From Microthyrium microscopicum (lineage: Eukaryota > Ascomycota > Dothideomycetes > Microthyriales > Microthyriaceae), in the NCBI GenBank assembly GCA_010405405.1, contig MU004240.1, forward strand, positions 1,084,882 through 1,148,881: a stretch of DNA of 64,000 nucleotides, written 5' to 3'. Position numbers and translations under genes: made by a program. A model generated the notes under the pieces. That model was not told the DNA's origin and did not search any database. It saw nothing but the letters and a program-made list of their open reading frames with translations. Shown piece by piece: positions 35,552 through 46,906 of this stretch. The stretch's first letter is position 1. Every line of letters begins with the position of its first letter.

Positions 35552-37650
35552 ATGGCCGCCACTCAAACCCAGTTCTCTAACCCACATAGCGTACCTCTCC
35601 CTGTCTTTGGCAAGCTTCAACCATCTTCACCTCAACATGTAGCATCAGAATGGCTGTCGAAATTCGAATCAGTGGTAACTAACGGCGATGCTTCGAGACT
35701 CGGCGATGTCTTTCACGAAGACTGCTGGTGGAGAGATCTTCTGTCAATGTCATGGGATTACCATACGCTCCAAGGTCTCAGTAAAGTAAAGACATTTGCC
35801 CAAACTCGCATGAGCAGCGCTGGGTTCAAAAATTTCAAGCTCCGTGAACAAGGCGCATTTACACCAGCTCAAGCAAAGGTCACTGACACTTTGTCGTGGG
35901 TGGAGTCTATCTTCTCCTTCGAGACTTCAATAGGTCGAGGACAAGGTGTACTGAGATTGACCCCTGATGCAGACGGTGCATGGAAAGCCTACATCGTTTA
36001 TACCTCGCTTCAAGAGCTGAAAAGCCATGAGTGGGCTACCGGTGCAAACAGACCGCACGGTGGAAAGAATACACTCGAAGGAGGCATTATCAAGGGCAAC
36101 TGGGTGGAAAGAAAACAGCGACAAAAGGAGTTCTTGGATAATGAACCAACTTGCTTGATAATTGGAGCCGGTAAGTACTTTGGAGCTTCGAGAAACTCTC
36201 TAGGTCTAATTGATAGCGTAGGCCAGGCTGGACTCATGATCGCCGCTCGTCTCCAAGCTCTAGGGGTATCTTGTCTTTTGGTCGATAGAAATCAGCGCAT
36301 TGGAGACAACTGGAGACTTCGATACAGAGTAAGCAATTTCTGAACCTTGAGAGTCCTCATTTAACATCCACGCAGACTCTGGTCACTCACGACCCCGTCT
36401 ACACATGTCACATGCCATACATGCCCTTTCCTTCAACATGGCCATTCTTCACTGCCAAGGACAAACTGGCAGACTGGTTTGAGTCTTATGCTGAGTTGAT
36501 GGATCTCAACGTATGGATGAACACAAATCTAGAATCAGCAACTTGGTCCGAAGATATTTCGTCCTGGACCGCCACCGTCAAACGTGGAGAAGAAAGCACA
36601 CGAACGTTCCACCCAAAGCACGTAATTTTCGCGACTGGACATTCTGGAGAGCCTAAGATACCGTCATTCCCAGGACAAAGTGACTTCAAAGGCACAATCT
36701 ACCACGGCTCTCAGCATCAGGATGCATCAACCACTGGCGATGCTACAGGCAAACGAGTCATTGTCGTCGGTACTGGCAACTCTGGCCATGACATTGCACA
36801 GAATTACTGTGAAAATGGAGCCCGAGTAACCATGCTTCAACGGAGAACTACACATGTCGTCAAGGCAGACACCGGTCTGCTCATGATGACTGAGGCACTA
36901 TACGGAGAGAACAGTCCTCCGACTGAGGACGCAGATCTCTATGCCCAAAGCTTCCCCGTGCCAGTCAACTTTGCCCTCATGAGAGCTACCATCAAGGCGA
37001 TTGCTGAAGCAGAGAAAGAGAACCTGCAAGGCCTACAGAAAGCAGGCTTCAAGCTAAATGATGGGGTGGATGGTTCAGGACTCTTCAGTCTTTACTACAC
37101 CCGAGGCGGTGGCTATTACATCGACGTTGGTTGTTCACAGCTTATCATCGATGGCAAGATCAAGATTGAGCAATCGCCCAATGGCATCAAGGGCTTTGAC
37201 CAAGATGGTTTGATACTGGCGGACGGAAGACGACTGGAGGCAGACATTGTTGTCCTTGCGACTGGATATGACAACATGCGAACTAGCTTGCGAAAGGCGC
37301 TAGGTGACGAGATTGCCGACAAATGCAAGGACGTGTGGGATCTCGATGACGAAGGAGAAATGAACGCGGTAAGTTTTTCGGAAGCTTTGTTTAAAAAGCC
37401 TGCTTACTGACTTGAGCAGATGTGGCGACCTAGTGGCCACCGCGGTCTGTGGTATATGGGCGGTAATCTTTCGCTTTGCCGACAATACTCCAAATTTCTG
37501 GCACTACAGATAAAGGCAATTGAAGTTGGGTTGAGCAAAGGTGATGCTGTGAACAGCAATGGAGTGAATAGTAATGGTGCAAATGGCAACGGTGTCAATG
37601 GTGGAAACGGTCATGCAGCGAATGCTTCTGCTCCTTTGCCTTTATTGTGA
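35552..37650 (+). CDS. FAD monooxygenase with N-terminal NTF2-like domain
   Basis: This is a flavin-containing monooxygenase-like enzyme using NAD(P)H and O2; the substrate is unknown. Exons are 35552-36170, 36222-36328, 36376-37368 and 37420-37650, giving 649 aa. Residues ~25-170 resemble an NTF2/SnoaL-like fold (WLSKFESVVTNGDASRLGDV, FHEDCWWRDLL), as in a known fungal fusion family. The FAD Rossmann motif CLIIGAGQAGL follows at about 202, built across intron 1. Then come the FMO fingerprint FKGTIYHGSQH at about 346 and an NADPH-type GTGNSGHD at about 375. The ATGYDN motif precedes exon 4. The last ~40 residues are an Asn/Gly-rich repeat (NSNGVNSNGANGNGVNG) of no known role. Related plant and fungal enzymes include YUCCA-type FMOs, but auxin synthesis is not implied. 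It is convergent with the NtaA-like gene 107 bp away. Confidence 0.88.
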
Positions 37651-37757
37651 AAATGGATCATGATAATTGGTACGAGGAAATGTCACCTATGATTTATATT
37701 TTGATAGCCACATAAACTCTTTGATGATAACCCAGTACTCGTCAATATACAGCAGCA

Positions 37758-39188
37758 TTACTCAAAAAATTGGTTCTTCGGCCTTGCCAGACCAAGATGT
37801 TCTCTCAACGTTGTCCCCTCGTAGTCGTTACGGAACAATCCACGGCGTTGCAATTCCGGTACCAAGCGCTGAGTAACATCGTCGAGACCCTGTGGTAAGA
37901 AAGGCATAACACAAGTGAACCCATCGCATGCTCCTTCTTTAAGCCATTCTTCCATCGTGTCTGCTATGGACTCTGGTGTCCCTAGCAGACATAATCCAGC
38001 ATAGCCGCCGTAACGTGAGGCTAGTTGTCTAACGGTCAACTTCTCTGTCTCAGCCAACTTGATGACTCCCGCGCGACTGGTTTTGCTTGCGTTAGTTTCT
38101 GGTAGATTCGTTGGCAATTGACCATCAGGATCAAACTCAGATGCATCAGTGCCCAGTGCAATGGATAATGAGGATATGGCACTATCGTAATGCACGAGAC
38201 TGTCGACCTTGAGGCGCTTTGACTGAGCATCTTCCACTGTATCACCAACGATTATCATCGCAGCCGGCAGAATCTTGAGACTACTACGATCACGTCCAGC
38301 AGCTTCAGCACGGCCTTTGATATCCGCATAGAGTTCTTTCGCAGCATCCAGATTCTTTGGCGAACAGAAAACACATTCCGCAGTCTCAGCAGCAAGCTGT
38401 CGACCAGGATCCGACTGACCAGCCTGAACAATGACCGGCCAACCTTGCACAGGTCTCGCAATATTCAGCGGCCCTCTTACGGAGAGCTCATCGCCCTTGT
38501 GGTTGAGAACATGCATTTTCTCAGGGTCCAGGTACGTGCCGGACTTTTGATCACGCACAAACGCATCGTCGGCAAAGCTATCCCAGAGTCCAGTGACGAC
38601 ATCGTAAAACTCGCGAGCTCGTTTATACCGATCGCTATGCTGCATATGCTCATCCTGGCCAAAGTTTTTGGCTGATTCAGGGTTGCCGGTGGTGACAATA
38701 TTCCAGGCAGCTCGTCCACCACTGATGTGATCGAGCGAGGCGAAGCGACGAGCGATATGATATGGCTCGTCATATGTTGTGGACGCAGTCGCAGCCAGGC
38801 CGATTCTCTCAGTGACCTGTGAAAGCGCGGACAATAGTGTGAATGGTTCGAAGGATGTCACGGTGTGACTGCGCTTCAGAGCCTCGACTGGCATGTTGAG
38901 CACAGCCAGATGATCCGCCATAAAGAAGGCATCGAATTTGGCAGCTTCTAGCTTTTGTATGAAGGACTTTAGATGTGTGAGATTGAAGTTGGCATCTGGG
39001 TATGCTCCTGGATATCGCCAGGCTCCGGTATGTAAGGACACAGGTCTCATGAAAGCAGTGAGATGTAGTTGTTTTGCGGCTTTAGAACCCTCGCCGCCTT
39101 CTAGACTGTCTGTTTTGTTCTTCTTGGAGCCATTGTTGCCGTTTTCTTCTGTTCCATTTCCGTTCTCTTCATGCTTACGTTTCGTCAT
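37758..39188 (-). CDS. NtaA/SnaA/DszA-family FMN-dependent monooxygenase
   Basis: This is a luciferase-like flavoprotein of the nitrilotriacetate monooxygenase component A group, which oxidises xenobiotics, sulfur compounds or alkyl substrates using FMNH2 from a partner reductase. It is a single exon of 476 aa. The open frame extends 8 codons further to 39212 but begins there with TTG, so the ATG at 39188 is preferred. The first ~35 residues are a Lys/Glu/Asn-rich leader absent from bacterial homologues. The barrel shows LHTGAWRYPGAYPDANFNL, FDAFFMADHLAVLN, SGGRAAWNIVTTGNPESAKN and WPVIVQAGQSDPGRQLAAE, all family-typical flavin and substrate regions. The absence of introns, unlike almost every neighbour, and a family rich in bacterial members are compatible with old transfer from bacteria. 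No flavin reductase gene is adjacent. Confidence 0.9.
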   Translation of the reverse strand: MTKRKHEENGNGTEENGNNGSKKNKTDSLEGGEGSKAAKQLHLTAFMRPVSLHTGAWRYPGAYPDANFNLTHLKSFIQKLEAAKFDAFFMADHLAVLNMPVEALKRSHTVTSFEPFTLLSALSQVTERIGLAATASTTYDEPYHIARRFASLDHISGGRAAWNIVTTGNPESAKNFGQDEHMQHSDRYKRAREFYDVVTGLWDSFADDAFVRDQKSGTYLDPEKMHVLNHKGDELSVRGPLNIARPVQGWPVIVQAGQSDPGRQLAAETAECVFCSPKNLDAAKELYADIKGRAEAAGRDRSSLKILPAAMIIVGDTVEDAQSKRLKVDSLVHYDSAISSLSIALGTDASEFDPDGQLPTNLPETNASKTSRAGVIKLAETEKLTVRQLASRYGGYAGLCLLGTPESIADTMEEWLKEGACDGFTCVMPFLPQGLDDVTQRLVPELQRRGLFRNDYEGTTLREHLGLARPKNQFFE

Positions 39189-40962
39189 GTTGGCAGTGGC
39201 TGATGTGGGCAATTGTGTATTCCGCGCTCCTATATTTCAAAACGTTGAAACAGGACAAGCGAGCATCTGATACTTGTATGCGAGCTCAAGTAGTTCGGTG
39301 GAAAGTAGTAATCAATGATATATAATCACATCCTTGATGGCATTAGCTGGGGTAGCAATCACGACATCGTCGATTTCATGCGGGGCGTGCATCTGTGTCC
39401 AGCCTCCAGTATTGTAGGGTAAAGTGAGAGATACGAGTAGAAGGATCAAAACGTTTGTTGTAGACAAAGTACCTAGTAAGTTAAGTTAACCCATGTCATA
39501 AATGCAGTGGGTACAGTGATGTGCAGCCAGCATAATCTCTAAGTCTGAAGTTGAACACAACAATCAGCAAATACTAATGATCAAACCGAGCACTAAAGAG
39601 GCCTAGGTAAATTGATATTAGAAACTGGAAGCTGCCCGTTAAGTTTCTTGGTGCTCTTGCCCAGATCGTTTACCTGGTGTTAGGTGAGCCAACAGAGAGA
39701 AAGCTTGCAGGTAGCAAGTTTATGGAGGTACTTTCTTATCTTGCAATATGCTCCTTAGATAACAAGCATTATCAACATTGCAATTCAAAGTGGACCTAGT
39801 TGATATGGATTGAATGGGCCGTAGAAGTTGTCTATGATTACTACCGCTGCATCCTACTCTAGACCAGGAGTCGCCCATGAGCCGATATGATATTGGCTCC
39901 AGTAAGAGAGTTATATTTCATCAAATAGATTTACATCTCCGCAATATCCTCTGGCTCGCTAATCTTGCACGTCGGCGTCATCTTACTGAACACATCCAGC
40001 GGCACATCTTTGGCAACATGGCGCAGCATATCGGTGCGAAATGCACCAGGTGTGGCCATATTCACCAGAAAGATGCATTTCAGGTCGACAGAGTGGTGCT
40101 TTTTGTGGGAATGTCTCTTTTCTCATGCTTGAGCCACCCAGATGCCATGTTGTGTTGCGCTCCTGGGAGATATGTATATCGCCAATAAGCAAGGCGTTAT
40201 ATGAGCACAATGCTACCGATATCACTTAAGCTCCGGTGGGCAAGACGAGTCGTTGATACTCAACAGGCACCTCAATTGAGGATGATGTTACTCTAGATAT
40301 GAATCGAAGTGTGCTCCCATAACCGTGAGATGCTGTCGATCTTTCACATCATCAGCGATATTTCAACATAGGCTCGTTAGAGGAAGTAATGACTTGTACG
40401 ATAGGAATGTCAAATTGAAGGTGATTGTCTTGGCTTTTTGGGACCTCTGCTGGTGGTTGTTAGCACCTTAATTGGGAAGGAGCATTGGGCAAGGGGGTTG
40501 GTTTCTTACCTACGGCTACCAGTCGCGACATCTCCTTACTACATGCCCCTTCTGGCCTTCGTCGTCTTTCTTCCGCATACATTGCAACTCCAGTACCTCT
40601 CTCCTTCTACCTTTCTGGAACGTAGCAGCGCCAGACTCCAGAGGAAGACGCGTCGTGCTTCACGCGACACTAAACGAAAAGAGTGGATCAACAGTGACGT
40701 CACGATGGAAAATGCAAAGGGTTCGCGAATGGCCTAGCCGCGCTTGGTCGCATTTCACGTTGCCGCCGACGACAATTGACGAACAGACAACACGCTGCGC
40801 CATCGACTGAATACCATACTACCTTTGCATACGAGACCCGATCGCTGTTACAACCTAATTGTGTGCCAGATGAAACGCTGAAAACCTGCATTCGTTGCCG
40901 GCTTGGATCTGGACGCCAAACCGCCAGAAAAACCATTGCAACCCCTGTCATGAGCCGCCAAT
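39189..40962. other. Divergent intergenic region, 1.8 kb
   Basis: This lies between the starts of the NtaA-like gene and the histidine kinase and holds both promoters. The frames at 39877-40188, 39983-40225 and 40438-40810 overlap one another in different frames and strands and show no domains. The CT-rich stretch near 40540-40620 is probably the kinase leader. No further gene is supported. Confidence 0.4.
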
Positions 40963-43900
40963 ATGAGGGATCAGGTCCAACAACTCTCTTCCGAGTACAT
41001 CGACTACCTGAACTATGACCAAAGTCTTACCTTTGTCTTGGACCTGGAAGCTTACAACACTAGCCTGCAAGGCAAGGATATATTAACATTTTGCAATTCC
41101 GCTTTGCGCGAAAATCATCCGATCCATGAAATTATATCTCTCATCTTCTCCCCAACTACATCTTTGTCACAGCATGCAACCGAGGCCGAGTTTGCTACCT
41201 GGATTTCTGACCAGTTGGCGAGTACTGGTATCCGGAAATCGAAAACCTTCTTCGACGTATTATGGACGATCACATTACTCCCCGATCGTGCTGTGATTCG
41301 TGGGATTGATTGTTCAAATATCGAGTCGGACGGTTTCAATGGTGTGAGCACACAGGGAGAGAATCCGGAAATCGTGCCAGGACAAGCCGCTATTCTAAGC
41401 AATTCAAAATCAGATTTAGACGAGTCGAGGCTTGAGCCCGGCATATCTTTGAAAAGCATCGAATCTACCAAGCCTTTAGAGGAAAATTGGCCACCCAAGG
41501 AAATGTGTTCGTCTTCTTATATCGCCTGGTTTCGCGACTTCGACTGGGCCTCCACGTCACTTGGGCCAACTCATGAATGGCCTGATCAGCTGAAACGACT
41601 ATGCGAATTAATGCTTGTCAATCCGGATCCAGTGACAGTTTTCTGGGGACCGGAACTCATTCTAATCTACAATGAGCACTATGTAGCTCTAGCAGGAGAC
41701 AAGCATCCACAAATGATGGGGGGATCGGCAAGAGAACATTGGGCCGAGATCTGGGATCAGTACGATTCATTATTTGATCAAATGATTCTTGACAGGCAAG
41801 CTTTCAAGCAAGAGAACACTCAGCTTCACATCCGCCGACGAGGCTTCCTTGAAGAAGGCTTCTTCAATATGAGAGTCATGCCAATTCTGGGTCGCGATGG
41901 CTCGGTAATCGGGTTCTACGAGCCAGTGTCTGAAGTCACGAAGCAGGTGTTGACGGAGAGAAGAATGCATACGCTGTTGAAGCTGAGTGAGCGCACTTCT
42001 TCTGCAACTGCATTGCCAGATATTTGGCGTTTACTCCTGGAAGCATTGAAAGATCATCCAAGCGATATTCACTTTGCTGAATTGTACAGCCTACAGGACG
42101 AGGTCACATCAACGGACAAGCCACAGTACAAGTTGCATGGCGCCGTCGGTTTCAAAATGGACCATCCGGGCTTACAATCGGCACTGGAAATATCTGATTC
42201 AGACCGGCAGGGATTACACACTGCTTTGCGACAAGCACACGCCAGCAACAAACCTGCTGTGTTGTCTACTGCAGATGGAAGTCTCTCTTCGTCGTTTCTT
42301 ACCAAATTGGAAACAGTTGGCATAACTGAACCACCGAGAACATGCATCGTGTGTCCTCTATCGTGTAGTTTGGACGATGGCATTGAGGCAATGCTAGTGA
42401 TTGGCGTCAATCCCAAGAGATACTACAACGAGGATTACGAGCTCTTTGTCAACTTGCTCACCAGGCAAGTGGAAAGCACCATCACTTTTGTTAAACTATT
42501 CGAGAAGGAAAAGGAACGTCTACGCCAACAGGCAGTCTTTGATGGCGAGCTGAAATTCAAAAAGTTTGCAGAATCGGCCACGGTCGGAATCTTTTCGTTT
42601 GATCCTGCTGGTAACATAACATTCTGTAATGAATCCTGGCTGGAGTTGAGTGGACATGACAGAAACGACATGTCCGCCATGTCTTGGACCAACGATGTCC
42701 ATCCTGACAGTGTCGAAGATACTAAAAAGTACTGGGACAAGATTGTCAACCTTGAGGGACAACAAACCTTTGAAGTTCAATACAAGAAGCCATGGAAACC
42801 ATCTAACTTGAGCGATGATTCAATCTACTTAGATCGGACATGGGTTATAGCGTCAGCATATCCAGAAATTTCGGAAGAAGGCGAGCTTACAGCGATTCTC
42901 GGCTGCATTACTGACATATCGACCTGGAAGTGGGTTGATCAACTGCAATCGCAGCGTCTCAAGGAAGCGATTGAGCTCAAACGACAGCAAGAAAACTTCC
43001 TAGACATCACATCCCATGAAATGCGTAACCCATTAAATGCAATACTACATTGTGCCGCAGAGCTAGTGGATTTGCTTTCGGGTATCATCGCCTCAACCCC
43101 AGAACGAGCTCTAGTGATAAGCGACTGCCTCGATGCTTCGCGGACTATTGTTTATTGCGGCAGACATCAGAAACGCATTATAGACGATGTTCTCACACTA
43201 TCAAAGCTGGATTCAAATTTACTGAGCATCACCCCAGTCGAAACGCAACCACTTCACGTAGTTGAAGAAGTTCTCAAAGTTTTTGATACGGAAATCAGAG
43301 CATCAAACATAAAAACACAAACAAAGCTGGCCGACTCTTACAAAAATCTGCAGATAAAGACTCTTTTAGTGGATCCACATCGACTTATTCAAGTATTAAT
43401 CAATCTCGTGGTATGTTTACGTTATTGATCTTGTCTCACGGGTTTCAGGATCCCAATTCTGACCATTTTGCAGGCCAACGCCATCAAGTTCACCAAAGGT
43501 GAATCATTACGAAGCTTACATATAGTCATTGACGCATATGCGACAGAGCCCGTGAGCTCAGATAGCGGAGTACGATACGTACCTAGTGGTCGCCATCAGG
43601 TCGATCCAACAGCCCGAGCCGAATGGGGAACCGGAGACATTGTCTACCTCTATTTCTCAGTTCAGGACACAGGCCCTGGAATGACGCCTCATGAAGCGGA
43701 CCAGCTTTTCAACCGCTTTATACAAGGATCACCACGAACACACGTCCAGTACGGAGGTTCTGGGCTAGGTCTCTTCATCAGCAGAGAATTGGCAGAATTG
43801 CACGGTGGACGTATCGGCATCAGTTCTGAGCTTGGCTTTGGCAGCACATTCGATTTCTACGTCAAAGGCAGACGGGCTACAGCTAGCGCAAGTCAACAAA

Positions 43901-44487
43901 TACCAGAAGATTATCCTCGTCAAATGATAGCTTCGCATAAACCGATTTCCAGAACGCAGAGCCCAGATCAGTCTCTGCCAGCTGCACTGCCGTCGATGAA
44001 TTCCAACGTCATCCCCGAAAACCTCTCTTCCGTTCCTGTTATCCACGTACTCGTGGTAGAAGACAATCTCATTAACCAAAAGATCTTGGCCAAAATAATA
44101 AGAAAGCAAGGCTACGCAGTCAGCATTGCTAATCATGGCGAGGAAGCACTCAATATTGTTCAATCATCAACATGGCACAGGAGTCCTTCTATGGAGAACG
44201 CGCTAAAACTCGATATCGTTTTAGCAGATATCGAGATGCCGATTATGGACGGCAAGGAGTTTGTGCGGCGCGTTAGAAAGATGCAGAGCGAAGGAGTTCT
44301 GGCTAGTTATATACCAATCATCGCGGTCACAGGAAATGCTAGAAACGAGCAGGTTCTGAAGGCGAAAGAGTCTGGATTTAATGAGGTTGTGAGCAAACCA
44401 TATCGTGAGAGCGATGTTGTTTCCATGATTGAGAATTACATAAAGCAAGAGCATAGATTGGAGCAGAGTACTCCAGATGAATCATGA
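40963..44487 (+). CDS. Hybrid histidine kinase (sensor kinase with receiver)
   Basis: This is a fungal two-component sensor that would pass phosphate through an HPt protein to Ssk1/Skn7-type regulators. Exons are 40963-43410 and 43474-44487, giving 1153 aa. The N-terminal ~500 residues include a PAS-like block (WFRDFDWASTSLGPTHEWP, FWGPELILIYNEHYVALAG) and a GAF-like region. A clear PAS domain spans about 530-660 (FAESATVGIFSFDPAGNITF). The phosphoacceptor is H685 in DITSHEMRNPLNAIL. ATPase boxes are N (INLVANAIKFTK, joined across the intron), G1 (DTGPGMT) and G2 (GGSGLGLFIS). The receiver starts near 1006, with the acid pair in VVEDN, acceptor D1068 in LADIEMP and K1124 in VSKPY. All catalytic residues are present, so it should be active. 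There are no obvious membrane spans, which suggests an intracellular sensor. The stimulus is unknown. Confidence 0.93.
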
Positions 44488-45003
44488 TAGAACTAGTACA
44501 CTCACCTTTATCTTTTTTGTCGCTGAATGATTCGCGAAGTCTACTTGGCAGGACATGAACTATCCTTAGTGAGCACTGACATGGAAGCAATATATCTACT
44601 AATATTCCTGCTTGAAGCAGTTGACATAATGAACCTTCAAACTTCGTCATCTGCTGCCTTACTCTCCTATGCCTCTGAGACTCTCCGACACTTTTCTTAT
44701 AACTTAGTAGGAAATCATTCGTCGAGTGGTTATAACAGGTAGCTTTAGTTAACCTTGGAATTTGTAAGCACTAGATCTCAGATCCACAAAGATCGACAAC
44801 TATCAACCTCTTACCCCACAAGCATGCTCTACTAAAGGTACTAACGACTAGTCGCATTCAATACTTTTCTCATAAACTTGCGTCAGAGTCTTGATAGTTG
44901 TCACAGCCCCGCATCCGATCGGTTGTCATCAATTACTTCTACTAGTAGTAGTACATAATCCACAAGTCGATCCTCCTCAATTCACTCCGACTTTCATAAA
45001 TAT
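44488..45003. other. Intergenic between kinase and MFS genes
   Basis: This holds the kinase 3' flank and the MFS promoter. The frame 44527-44742 has no domain. An ACTAGTAGTAGTA run lies near 44940. Nothing else is seen. Confidence 0.4.
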
Positions 45004-46697
45004 ATGCGAGGTGGAAATCCTCCCGTTTTTGATAAGACCATGAAAATACCAAATTACATGTTCTCGAGCCTTGGTGTGGCCCTTGGCGGTCTACTCAATG
45101 GCCTTGACACAGGATGTATTGGCCCAATCACTACAATGCCGGAATTCGAGGCAGTGATGGGCAAGCTCAGTCCTGGACTACTGGGCTTTACGGTCTCTTT
45201 GATCATGTTGACGGGAGCTGTGCCATCAGTGTTTGCTGGATATTTTGCAGACAAACTCGGCCGATTGAAAGTCATTGGCGTTGGAGCTACATTATTTCTT
45301 GTAGGCGCAATCTTGCAGGGTGCGTCGAGCAAGTTGGCAACTTTCTTGTGTGGAAGAGCTATTGCTGGTCTGGGTGAGGGAGTTTTCTTGAGCAATATCA
45401 CTGTGTGAGTGAGCGGAGATAAGCTTCATGAGAAGATTACCATGGAGGCTAACAAGTCACAGGTATATCTCTGAGATAGCACCATCAGTTCGACGAGGTC
45501 CACTGGCTAGTATGCCTCAGTTTCTGGCTACTACTGGAGTGTGTCTTGGTTATTTTATATGCTACGGCACAACACTTGTTACAAACCAGTTCTCGTGGCG
45601 AGCACCATACATCGTCCAATCTGCGGTCGCTGTGATGCTTATGGCTTGCTGCATTGTCTTACCAGAGTCACCACGGTGGCTGGTTGGCAAAGGCAGGAAA
45701 GAAGAAGCTATCGCCTCAATCAAAAAGCTGGGCGTCTCAATGGCAGAGGCTGAACATGACTTCCTCGGAAGTCAGAATCAAGAGGCCACTAGCTTGTCTT
45801 TGTGGCACAGCTTCTCGCTATTGTTTCGCAGAGGTTACCGAGCTCGAACTATCCTGGCGCTCTTCCTACTTGGTATGGTGCAACTCTCCGGTATCGATGG
45901 AGTACTTTATGTAAGATACCTCTCATGAGATTCGTCATAACGCACAACTGATCTGCGCACAGTACGCTCCCATCTTATTCGCTCAAGCAGGTCTTCCATC
46001 AACTACCTCTTCATTCTTAGCATCCGGTTTATCGGCGATCCTGATGCTACTAATATCAATCCCAGCGTGGCTACTTGCAGATAAATGGAACCGACGAACC
46101 TCTGCCATATCAGGCGGACTCGGTCTCTCGTTCTGCATGCTAACCATTGGCACACTCTACGCTTCCAACGCCGTTCACCCACAAGGGGCTGCACGCTGGG
46201 TAGTCATCATTCTGGTGTTTGTCTTCGGCATGACTTTCTGCGCTACGTGGGCCATAGTTGGGAAGATCTACGCGAGCGAAATTCAGCCCGCAAACACGCG
46301 AGCTGCTGCCAATTGTGTTGCTGTTGGACTCGGATTCGTGAGTTTCCATCGAAAAACTACCCATGTACAGTCAATTAACACTTCGTAGTTCACCAACTTT
46401 TTGGTTGCCATCCTGACACCATTGTTCCTTGCCAAATCCGCTTTTGGCGCATACTTCCTCTTTGGATTCCTTGCATTAGGGACGGTCTCTGTACTCGCTG
46501 CTTATATGCCTGAGACACGCGGACGCTCTCTCGAAAACATTCAAGAGGCTTTCCATCGTCCAGTCGCTGCTGGTTGGCCATCGCAGCTTCGTAAGAGATT
46601 TACAAAATCGCGCTCTTCTGGGACGAGAGAAGAAGACAGTATGGAGCTGCGGAACCACGCCACGTTGTCGACTACAGCCATAAATAGGATATCCTAG
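45004..46697 (+). CDS. MFS sugar transporter
   Basis: This is a 12-span proton symporter or facilitator of the sugar porter family at the plasma membrane; the substrate is unknown. Exons are 45004-45404, 45463-45910, 45963-46337 and 46389-46697, giving 510 aa. Signatures include GGLLNGLDTGCIGPI in span 1, ADKLGRLKVIG in loop 2-3, GRAIAGLGEGVFLSNITVYI (joined across intron 1) and PESPRWLVGKGRKEEA. Span 7 has GMVQLSGIDGVLYYAPILFA, also built across an intron, and the C-terminal half ends with PETRGRSLENIQEAF. The cytosolic tail is short and Ser/Arg-rich. The second D-R/K-x-G-R/K-R motif is divergent (ADKWNRRTSA). Length and architecture are normal. Confidence 0.92.
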
Positions 46698-46906
46698 AGC
46701 TGATAAACCACTATCGTCATAGCACCGTTCTTGGGAAATAACTTCTGGAAAATAGGGGTTGCACTTTCGCTCCTCCCAAAAACAGTGGGATCTCGGTGTA
46801 GCTTAGTGTCCGCAAAAGGGCGCTAGGGACGGCCCGCGTAGCTAGCGCGATCATACAAAGAGAGAAGGAGCTGAGAAACATTCTCCAACTTCATTTCACA
46901 TTTATT

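Noticed and set aside
37758-39212. Start of the NtaA-like gene at 39212
   Set aside because: The codon there is TTG; the first ATG in frame is at 39188 and is the normal fungal choice.
35552-46697. Possible secondary-metabolite cluster (monooxygenases, kinase, transporter)
   Set aside because: There is no polyketide synthase, peptide synthetase, terpene cyclase or cluster-type zinc-finger regulator; the transporter is of the sugar-porter type.
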